Origin: JAMXLO01 sp963799415
GTDB lineage: Bacteria; Pseudomonadota; Alphaproteobacteria; Acetobacterales; Acetobacteraceae
Length of the DNA: 64,000 nucleotides
Assembly: GCA_963799415.1 (NCBI GenBank)
Contig: CAWCXI010000014.1
Span: 38,197 to 102,196 of the forward strand
Direction of reading: 5' to 3'
Shown here: positions 57,786 through 64,000 of the stretch, in pieces
How positions within the stretch are numbered: position 1 is the first letter of the stretch
Layout of the letters: every line of letters begins with the position of its first letter
The notes under the pieces: generated by a model
What the model saw: the letters and a program-made list of their open reading frames with translations, nothing else
Databases searched by the model: none
What the model was told of the DNA's origin: nothing
Position numbers and translations under genes: made by a program

Positions 57786-59276
57786 CTAACCTACCGAGCC
57801 TTCCAGACTCACCGCGAGCAGCTTCTGCGCCTCGACGGCGAATTCCATGGGCAGCTCCTTCAGAACCTCCTTGCAGAACCCGTTGACAATCAGGTTCACG
57901 GCGTCCTCTTCCGTCAGCCCACGCTGCCGGCAATAGAACAACTGGTCGTCGGCGATCTTGGAGGTGGTCGCCTCATGTTCCACCTTCGCCGTCGGATTCC
58001 GGCTTTCTATATACGGTACGGTATGCGCGCCGCAGCAGTCGCCGATCAGCAGACTGTCACACTGCGTGTAGTTGCGCGCGCAGGACGCCTGCGGCAGCAC
58101 GCGCACCAGCCCGCGATAGGTGTTGTTCGACCTGCCGGCGCTGATGCCCTTGGAGACGATCGTGCTCTTCGTCCGCTTGCCGATATGGATCATCTTGGTC
58201 CCGGTATCGGCCTGTTGGCGGTTGTTGGTCACCGCAACCGAGTAGAATTCGCCAACGCTGTCGTCGCCATGCAGCACACAGGACGGATACTTCCAGGTGA
58301 TCGCTGAACCGGTCTCCACCTGGGTCCAGGAGATCTTGCTGCGCGCACCGCGACAGGCGCCGCGCTTGGTGACGAAGTTGTAGATGCCGCCACGGCCTTC
58401 CGCGTCACCCGGATACCAATTCTGCACGGTAGAGTACTTGATCTGCGCATCGTCGTGCGCAACCAGCTCCACCACCGCGGCATGCAACTGGTTCTCGTCG
58501 CGCATCGGCGCGGTGCATCCTTCCAGGTAGCTGACGTAGCTGCCGGCATCGGCGATGATCAGCGTGCGCTCGAACTGACCGGTGTTGCGCGCATTAATGC
58601 GGAAATAGGTGGACAGCTCCATCGGGCAGCGCACGCCCTTCGGGATGTAGACGAAGCTGCCATCGGTGAACACCGCAGAATTCAGAGCGGCAAAGAAGTT
58701 ATCGGATACCGGCACGACGGAACCGAGATACTGCTGCACGAGCTCCGGATAATCGCGCACCGCCTCGCTGATCGGGCAGAAGATCACGCCCGACTTCTTG
58801 AGCGTCTCGCGGAAGGTCGTCGCCACCGACACGCTGTCGAATACAGCGTCCATCGCGACCTGCGAGCCACCCTCGATGGACGCCGGATCGACGCCGGCCA
58901 GGATCGCCCGCTCCTTCAGCGGAATTCCTAGCTTCTCGTAGGTCTTCAGCAGCTCCGGATCGACCTCATCGAGGCTCTTCGGCCCGGCCTTCTTCCTCGG
59001 CGCCGCGTAGTAGTGCAGGTCCTGGTAATCGATCGGCGAGTGCTCGACGCGCGCCCAATGCGGCTCGGCCATCTCCTGCCAGCCGGCATACGCTTTCAGC
59101 CGCCATTCCAGCAGCCAAGCCGGTTCCTCCTTCCGGGAAGAGATCAGCCGGATGATGTCCTCGTTCAGCCCCTTGGGCGCGAGGTCCATCTCAATCTCGG
59201 TCTCCCAGCCCCACTTGTAGCCTGACTGGGTGAGAGACTGAACGGTATCGAGCGTTTGTGTCGCGGCAGAAGACAT
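57786..59276 (-). CDS. sufB: Fe-S cluster assembly protein SufB
   Basis: ATG 59276 gives 496 aa. Family signs are YKWGWETEIEMDLAPKGL, DSVSVATTFRETLKKSGVIF, the beta-helix region TVQNWYPGDAEGRGGIYNFVTKRG, and SRNPTAKVEHEATTSKI near the end. It holds the nascent cluster. It starts 9 bp after the Rrf2 regulator gene, so they share a transcript. Confidence 0.97.
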   Translation of the reverse strand: MSSAATQTLDTVQSLTQSGYKWGWETEIEMDLAPKGLNEDIIRLISSRKEEPAWLLEWRLKAYAGWQEMAEPHWARVEHSPIDYQDLHYYAAPRKKAGPKSLDEVDPELLKTYEKLGIPLKERAILAGVDPASIEGGSQVAMDAVFDSVSVATTFRETLKKSGVIFCPISEAVRDYPELVQQYLGSVVPVSDNFFAALNSAVFTDGSFVYIPKGVRCPMELSTYFRINARNTGQFERTLIIADAGSYVSYLEGCTAPMRDENQLHAAVVELVAHDDAQIKYSTVQNWYPGDAEGRGGIYNFVTKRGACRGARSKISWTQVETGSAITWKYPSCVLHGDDSVGEFYSVAVTNNRQQADTGTKMIHIGKRTKSTIVSKGISAGRSNNTYRGLVRVLPQASCARNYTQCDSLLIGDCCGAHTVPYIESRNPTAKVEHEATTSKIADDQLFYCRQRGLTEEDAVNLIVNGFCKEVLKELPMEFAVEAQKLLAVSLEGSVG

Positions 59277-59285
59277 CAAATCGTC

Positions 59286-59741
59286 CTATTCGGGAGCGGG
59301 TAATGACGCTGTGGCCGGGATGCGAAAGGCGCGCGGAATCGACGCGTCCTGCATGTCGGCTAGCGTGATGTTCGTGAGCGCCTGCTGTATCGCATCATTC
59401 ACCGGGTCCCAGCGCCCACGCATCGGGCACAGACACTGGCTTTCGCATTCCACCGTGGAGCCTTCCACGCAGGCGGTCAGCGCGATCGGCCCGTCGATCG
59501 CGGCGATCACGTCGGCCACCGGAATCGCGGCGAGCGGCCGCAGCAACCGATAGCCGCCGCGCGCGCCCCGCTGGGAAGCCACCAGCCCGCGGGCGGCCAG
59601 CGTTTTCAACACCTTGGCGACGGTCGGCTCCGGGATGCCCGTGGTCGCGGCAATGCCCGGGGAGGTCTGCACCCCGGTCTCGCGCGACAGGCGGACCAGC
59701 ACGACGACCGCATAATCGGTCAGCTTCGAGAGCCTCAGCAT
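59286..59741 (-). CDS. Rrf2-family Fe-S regulator of the suf operon (IscR/SufR-like)
   Basis: ATG 59741 gives 151 aa from MLRLSKLTDYAVVVLVRLS, the usual Rrf2 start. The winged helix includes TGIPEPTVAKVLKTLAARGLVASQRGARGGYRL. Cysteines in TACVEGSTVECESQCLCPMRG would ligate a [2Fe-2S] or [4Fe-4S] cluster. Being first in the suf operon, it likely represses its own operon when clusters are plentiful and lets it rise under iron or oxidative stress. Confidence 0.92.
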   Translation of the reverse strand: MLRLSKLTDYAVVVLVRLSRETGVQTSPGIAATTGIPEPTVAKVLKTLAARGLVASQRGARGGYRLLRPLAAIPVADVIAAIDGPIALTACVEGSTVECESQCLCPMRGRWDPVNDAIQQALTNITLADMQDASIPRAFRIPATASLPAPE

Positions 59742-59776
59742 GGCCTGCGAAACCCCTTGCACCCTGGCGTTCAGCT

Positions 59777-59800
59777 AATCGGACCAATTGGGTCCTGATT
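59777..59800 (-). promoter_or_regulatory. Candidate palindromic operator upstream of the Rrf2-suf operon
   Basis: AATCGGACC, a 5-base centre AATTG, then GGTCCTGATT: the arms AATC(N)GGACC and GGTCC(N)GATT are inverted copies apart from one spacer base. It lies 36-59 bp before the ATG of the Rrf2 gene, where a dimeric regulator would block the promoter. Autoregulation by the Rrf2 protein is the natural guess. The site could also act on the divergent SDR gene. Confidence 0.5.
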
Positions 59801-59892
59801 GCTGGCAAATGGCGCATCGGATGGATGGCGTCAAGGGGTTGTCGGCACGCCTACCGACCAGTAGTCAGATGCCATCAGCGCAGGAGGACGTG

Positions 59893-60807
59893 ATGGCTGG
59901 CATGATGGAAGGCAAGGTCGTGGTGGTGACCGGGTCGGGCGGCGGGATCGGCCGTGAGATTGCGCTGGCCATGGCCGCCGCCGGTGCCAAGGTCATCGTC
60001 GCCGATATCGGCGCCTCGCTGTCGGGCGAGGGAGGCTCTGCAACGCCTGCCCAGCAGACCAAGCAGTTGATCGAGCAGAACGGCGGCGCCGCCGAAATCT
60101 GCACGGAATCTGTCGCCGAATGGGGTTCCGCGCAGAAGATCATCCAGGCAGCGCTGGACCACTACGGCCGCATCGACGGTGTGGTGAATAATGCCGGCAT
60201 CCTGCGCGACGTCATCTTTCACAGAATGTCGCCGGAGGAATGGCTGTCGGTGATCGGCGTGCACCTGAACGGCTGCTTCTTCGTCTCTCGCGCCGCAGCC
60301 GAGCACTACCGGAAGCAGGAGAGCGGCACGTTCGTGCATATTTCGTCCACCTCTGGGCTGATCGGCAATTTCGGACAGGCCAATTATTCGGCGGCGAAGC
60401 TGGGCATAACCGCTCTGTCCAAATCGATCGCTCTGGACATGAAGCGCTATAATGTCCGCTCCAACTGCATTGCGCCGTTTGCCTGGAGCCGCATGACGCA
60501 GTCCATCCCCGCCACCACGCCCGAGCAGCAGGCGCGGCTGGCAAAGATCCAGGCAATGACGCCGGACAAGAATGCGCCGATGGCGGTGTTCCTGTCGTCC
60601 GACGCCGCGAAAGACGTCTCCGGCCAGGTGTTCGGCACGCGGATGAACGAGATCATACTGTTCAGTTCGCCGCGCCCGATCCGCATCGTCCATCGCGCCG
60701 ATGGTTGGACGCCGGAGACCATCGCCGCGCAGGCCGCTCCGGCACTGAAGGCGGCCTATATGCCGCTCGATCGCTCCGGCGAAGTGTTCGACTGGGATCC
60801 GCTCTGA
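59893..60807 (+). CDS. SDR-family NAD(P)-dependent oxidoreductase
   Basis: ATG 59893 follows AGGAGG by 5 bases and gives 304 aa. The nucleotide-binding TGSGGGIGREIA and NNAG motifs are present. The catalytic Ser, Tyr and Lys fall in ISSTSGLIGNFGQANYSAAKLGI. The C-terminal extension of about 60 residues resembles the dehydrogenase part of hydroxysteroid/peroxisomal-type enzymes more than a plain FabG. It likely oxidises a 3-hydroxyacyl-CoA. It leads a plus-strand set with the synthetase, thiolase and DUF35 genes. Confidence 0.88.
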   Translation: MAGMMEGKVVVVTGSGGGIGREIALAMAAAGAKVIVADIGASLSGEGGSATPAQQTKQLIEQNGGAAEICTESVAEWGSAQKIIQAALDHYGRIDGVVNNAGILRDVIFHRMSPEEWLSVIGVHLNGCFFVSRAAAEHYRKQESGTFVHISSTSGLIGNFGQANYSAAKLGITALSKSIALDMKRYNVRSNCIAPFAWSRMTQSIPATTPEQQARLAKIQAMTPDKNAPMAVFLSSDAAKDVSGQVFGTRMNEIILFSSPRPIRIVHRADGWTPETIAAQAAPALKAAYMPLDRSGEVFDWDPL

Positions 60808-62399
60808 GCGGTAATGTCTCCGCGGCGTTCGGCCAGGCCGCCCGTGCCTGGCATGAGCGCCCGTTCCTGCACGTCACCGCAGAGACGGCACAGCAATACG
60901 GCATCGCCGCCGGCTCCTGGAGTTACGCCGAGGCGTCGGCGGCAGTTGAGGCCATTGCTGACCGCTACGCGGCCGCCGGATACGGCGTCGGGCACCGCGT
61001 GGGCCTGATGCTGGAGAACCGGCCGGCCACATTCCTGCATTGGTTTGGGCTGAACCGGTTGGGGACAAGCGTCGTGCCGCTTCACCCTGACCTGCGCCCG
61101 GCCGAACTCGCGTATCTCATGCTTCACAGCGGCATCTGCCTCGCCATCGGTGCGACAGAGCATGTGCTGAAGCTGCGTGGGGCGCTCGGCGAGCGCGCCG
61201 TGATCACCGACGATGCGCCGGTTCCGACCGCCCCTTCCCTGGCGCGCCAGGCAACGCCCGGTCCGGCGACGGAGTGTGCGCTGCTATACACCTCCGGTAC
61301 CACTGGCAAGCCGAAGGGCTGCGTCCTGTCGAACGACTATTTCCTGCGCTGCGGCCGCTGGTACACCGAGATCGGCGGACTGTGCACCCTCCACCCCGGG
61401 GAGGACCGGCTGATCACGCCACTGCCCATGACACATATGAATGCGATGGCTTGTTCAACCCTTGGGATGGTGTTGAGCGGTGGCTGCATCATCGCGCTCG
61501 ACCGGTTCCATCCGCGAAGCTGGTGGCGAACGGTACGCGACAGCAAGGCGACCATCATGCACAGCCTCGGCGTGATGCCGACCATGCTGCTCGGGCTTGA
61601 TGCTTCGCCTGAGGAACGGGAACACGCCGTAGGGTTCGGTTTCGCGCCCGGTACCGATCCGCGATACCACGCCGCATTCGAGGAGCGCTTCGGCATCCCG
61701 ATGATCGATGCCTGGGCGATGACGGAAACCGGCGCCGCGGCGGTGGTGATCGCGAGCGAAGAACCGCGTCTGACCGGGCAGTCCTGCTTCGGCCGCGCGC
61801 GGCCCTTTATGCAATACCGCATCGTCGATCCGTCTGGCGCGGACACGCCGGACGACACGCCCGGTGAATTGCTGGTGCGGGCGACCGCTCCCGATCCGCG
61901 CGCTGGATTCTTCACCGAATACCTCGGCGACCTTGAAGCGACGGAGGCCGCATGGGAGGGCGGCTGGTTCCACACCGGCGATGTCGTGCGACGTGACACG
62001 GACGGCAATCTGTTCTTCGTCGACCGCTGGAAGAACGTGATCCGGCGCAGCGGCGAGAACATCGCGGCAGCCGAGGTGGAGAGCGTTTTGCGTCAGCACA
62101 GTCTGGTAGGCGAGGTGGCCTGTGCCGCCGTCCCCGATGACCTGCGTGGCGAGGAGGTTTTGGCCTGCATTGTTCCGCGTGAGCCGGTCGGCGACATTAT
62201 CCACGCGGCAGCCGACGTCGTCGCGCACACGCTGCGCGAGCTCGCCTACTTCAAGGCGCCCGGCTATGTCGCGTTCGTGGATGCCCTGCCACTGACGGCA
62301 ACAAACAAGGTGCAGCGGGGCGAACTGAAGGCCTGGGCACGCGAGCTTCCCGGCACTGCGGCCTGCGTCGACACGCGTCATCTGAAGCGCCGGCAATGA
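60804..62399 (+). CDS. AMP-dependent acyl-CoA synthetase/ligase
   Basis: The AMP-binding signature YTSGTTGKPKGC is clear, as are the A5 motif WAMTETGAA, the A8 hinge FVDRWKNVIRRSGENIAAAEVE and a C-terminal Lys in LPLTATNKVQRGELK. It activates a carboxylic acid to acyl-AMP and then acyl-CoA. The start is unclear: no ATG or GTG is in frame between the SDR stop and conserved sequence. CTG 60804 overlapping the SDR stop (CTGA) is the position chosen; TTG 60705 would overlap the SDR gene by 103 bp. A small sequence error near 60814, where an out-of-frame ATG lies, is another explanation. Confidence 0.87.
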   Translation: MSGNVSAAFGQAARAWHERPFLHVTAETAQQYGIAAGSWSYAEASAAVEAIADRYAAAGYGVGHRVGLMLENRPATFLHWFGLNRLGTSVVPLHPDLRPAELAYLMLHSGICLAIGATEHVLKLRGALGERAVITDDAPVPTAPSLARQATPGPATECALLYTSGTTGKPKGCVLSNDYFLRCGRWYTEIGGLCTLHPGEDRLITPLPMTHMNAMACSTLGMVLSGGCIIALDRFHPRSWWRTVRDSKATIMHSLGVMPTMLLGLDASPEEREHAVGFGFAPGTDPRYHAAFEERFGIPMIDAWAMTETGAAAVVIASEEPRLTGQSCFGRARPFMQYRIVDPSGADTPDDTPGELLVRATAPDPRAGFFTEYLGDLEATEAAWEGGWFHTGDVVRRDTDGNLFFVDRWKNVIRRSGENIAAAEVESVLRQHSLVGEVACAAVPDDLRGEEVLACIVPREPVGDIIHAAADVVAHTLRELAYFKAPGYVAFVDALPLTATNKVQRGELKAWARELPGTAACVDTRHLKRRQ

Positions 62400-63550
62400 T
62401 GGGCTACGGCGACGTGGTCGTCTGCGCCCCGGTCACCGTGCCCTACGCACGCCGCTCGAACAAAGGCGCCGCCTGGTGGCTTGGCAGCGCCCTGCGGAAG
62501 CTGATGGAGGCGAGCGGCCTGACGAAGCCGCGGATAGATGGACTATGCCTGTCCAGCTTCACGCTGTCGCCGGACGGCCCCGCGCCGTTCGTGCAATATG
62601 TCGGGCTCTCTCCGCGCTTTCTGGAATTCTTGCCGACCGGTGGCGCCTGCGGAGTCATGGCGCTGCGCCGCGCTGCCCGGGCGGTCCAGTGCGGCGACGC
62701 CGACGTCGTGGCCTGTATCGCCGGCGACACCAACGCGCCCAACAGTTTCCACGATTTGGTCGCGCAGTTCAGCAGCTTCTCCCGCGACTTCGTCTGGCCA
62801 TACGGCGCCGGTGGTCCGAACGCAAGTTTTGCGCTGCTCACCGACCATGCGATGCGCCGCACGGGCGCGACGCGCGAGGACTTCGGCAAGCTGTGCATCG
62901 CGCAGCGGCGATGGGCGCAGCGCAATCCATTGGCGCTAATGCGCGATGAACTGACGATGCAGGCGTATCTGGCCGCGCGTCCCATCGCTTCGCCACTGCA
63001 CCTGTTCGACTGCGTGATGCCCTGCGCCGGCGCGGAGGGTTTTCTGGTGATGCACCAAGCGCGGGCAACCTCGCTTGGCCTGCCAAGTGCACGCATGCTG
63101 GCCTCGATCGAGCGGCACAATGGCTTCCCCGACGATCCAGTTCAGTGGCGCGGAGGCTGGGCAGTGGATGCCGATGCGCTGTGGCGCCACGCAGCGATCG
63201 GACCGGATGCGATAGATCTGGTGCAGACCTATGACGATTATCCGGTGATCTCGATGCTGCAATTCGAGGGCCTCGGTTTCTGCGCCAAAGATGCCGGTGC
63301 CGAATTCATTCTCCGCAACGAGTTCGGCCCGGGCGGCAACCTGCCGCACAACACCGGGGGCGGCCAGCTATCAGCCGGTCAGGCCGGTGCGGCAGGCGGC
63401 TATCTCGGCCTGGTCGAGGCGCTGCGCCAGATCACCGGTCAGGCCGGAGAGCGCCAGGTGGCCAACGCGCGCCACACTCTGGTCAGCGGTTTTGGCATGA
63501 TCAATTACGACCGCGGCCTGTGCACTGCTGCGGCGGTGCTCGCCGCATGA
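62396..63550 (+). CDS. Thiolase-family protein (SCP2-thiolase/lipid-transfer type)
   Basis: The 384-aa protein starts MMGYGDVVVCAPVTVPYAR, overlapping the synthetase stop. It has a thiolase fold with GGACGVMALRRAARAVQCGDADVV, where the nucleophile Cys is expected, the VMPCAGAEGFLVM and FGPGGNLPHNTGGGQLSAGQAGAAGGYLG region with the HNTGG histidine, and a C-terminal SGFGMI. Such proteins often work with a DUF35 partner and may cleave or form C-C bonds in side-chain breakdown of sterols or aromatic acids. The specific substrate is unknown. Confidence 0.87.
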   Translation: MMGYGDVVVCAPVTVPYARRSNKGAAWWLGSALRKLMEASGLTKPRIDGLCLSSFTLSPDGPAPFVQYVGLSPRFLEFLPTGGACGVMALRRAARAVQCGDADVVACIAGDTNAPNSFHDLVAQFSSFSRDFVWPYGAGGPNASFALLTDHAMRRTGATREDFGKLCIAQRRWAQRNPLALMRDELTMQAYLAARPIASPLHLFDCVMPCAGAEGFLVMHQARATSLGLPSARMLASIERHNGFPDDPVQWRGGWAVDADALWRHAAIGPDAIDLVQTYDDYPVISMLQFEGLGFCAKDAGAEFILRNEFGPGGNLPHNTGGGQLSAGQAGAAGGYLGLVEALRQITGQAGERQVANARHTLVSGFGMINYDRGLCTAAAVLAA

Positions 63551-63909
63551 CTCCGCTGGGGCAGATGTCGGCATACGCGGCCGATGGCCGACTGGCGCTG
63601 CAGCACTGCACAGGTTGCGGAACAGTGCAGTACCCGCCGCGCGAACTCTGCTGCGCCTGCCTTGCCGATGCGCTGGAATGGCGCGTCACCGACGCAGAAG
63701 CCGGCGAGGTTCTGGCGACCATGCTGCTGCACCACAGCCATGACACCGAGTTCCGTGCCAGACTGCCGCTGTGCATTGGCCTGGTGCGCTTCGATGCCGG
63801 CCCGGTCGCGATCTGCTTTCTCGCCGAAGGTTGCACGGCGGGAACCCGAGTCCGAGTTACGGCACGCTGCGACGACGATACCCGCGCAGGACCGACGGCA
63901 ACGCCATAG
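63547..63909 (+). CDS. Zn-ribbon/OB-fold protein (DUF35 family)
   Basis: ATG 63547 overlaps the thiolase stop by 4 bp. The 120-aa protein has a rubredoxin-like zinc ribbon, CTGCGTVQYPPRELCCACL, followed by an OB-fold (GEVLATMLLHHSHDTEFRARLPLCIGLVRFD). DUF35 proteins bind acyl-CoA and partner thiolases, so this probably forms a complex with the preceding gene product. Confidence 0.88.
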   Translation: MTPLGQMSAYAADGRLALQHCTGCGTVQYPPRELCCACLADALEWRVTDAEAGEVLATMLLHHSHDTEFRARLPLCIGLVRFDAGPVAICFLAEGCTAGTRVRVTARCDDDTRAGPTATP

Positions 63910-63924
63910 CTGTTCGACGTGCCG

Positions 63925-64000
63925 TTACGCCTGTCGCAGCCCTGCCTCACGCAGCAGCGGCAGCACTGTCTCGATGAAGAACGGCAGCTCATCCAAAAAA
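63925..64000 (-). CDS. C-terminal tail of a convergent gene (partial; possibly an LLM-class flavin monooxygenase)
   Basis: Reading in from the window edge: FLDELPFFIETVLPLLREAGL, then RQA and a TAA stop. Only 24 residues are visible. The pattern FxxxVLPLLRxxGL resembles the last helix of bacterial luciferase-like flavin-dependent oxidoreductases, but this is weak evidence. Confidence 0.45.
   Translation of the reverse strand, partial: FLDELPFFIETVLPLLREAGLRQA

Overview
The window is about 64 kb of gene-dense, high-GC DNA from a Gram-negative alphaproteobacterium. The best guess is Rhodospirillales, near Acetobacteraceae. The inference rests on the lipid A/outer-membrane cluster with LpxI, the Rrf2-SufBCDS-SufU-SufT cluster, the GatCAB amidotransferase, and GC-rich palindromic repeats of a type I associate with that group. 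No tRNA, rRNA or CRISPR array was seen.

Layout. 1-3.6 kb (minus): a tandem CaiB/BaiF CoA-transferase, a nucleotidyltransferase-GmhB fusion and a CNNM/CorC membrane protein. 4.0-10.1 kb: a graveyard of nested insertion sequences (ISAs1, IS701, IS3, ISL3 and IS630 pieces) around a remnant ImmA/IrrE protease. 10.1-17.6 kb: a large MscS-type channel, a glutathione transferase, an OFA-type MFS carrier, a secreted protein, a CHASE2 adenylate cyclase and a FecR-domain protein. 17.9-21.1 kb (minus): gatC-gatA-gatB, with ruvX divergent. 21.6-28.7 kb (minus): bamA-skp-lpxD-fabZ-lpxA-lpxI-gloA, the outer-membrane assembly and lipid A operon. 28.9-30.4 kb: a class II aldolase and a small membrane protein. 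30.4-35 kb (minus): a livG-livF-binding protein-livH-livM branched-chain amino-acid-type ABC transporter, with a CitE-like lyase divergent. 36.4-45.5 kb: a tripartite RND pump with two paralogous permeases (MdtABC type plus a NodT-family outer-membrane factor). 45.5-47.7 kb (minus): a GH15 glucoamylase-like enzyme coupled to a small secreted protein. 47.9-53.2 kb: a DEAD-box helicase, glutaryl-CoA dehydrogenase, a TrmA-family RNA methyltransferase and a second MscS channel. 53.2-59.7 kb (minus): rrf2-sufB-C-D-S-U-T-A, a complete Fe-S assembly operon. 59.9-63.9 kb: an SDR, acyl-CoA synthetase, thiolase and DUF35 set for acyl-CoA metabolism, then the tail of a convergent gene.

The most striking global feature is that many conserved genes are broken by single-base lesions: bamA by an in-frame amber codon, and lpxD, gcdH, mdtC, mscS, the class II aldolase, the ABC binding protein, the CoA-transferase and a secreted protein by frameshifts. 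Several are essential or normally intact. In five of about eleven lesions, undoing the change recreates a GAGTC or GACTC site, i.e. GANTC, the CcrM methylation motif of alphaproteobacteria. I read this mainly as systematic base-calling error at methylated sites, not gene decay. The insertion-sequence region, by contrast, looks truly decayed.
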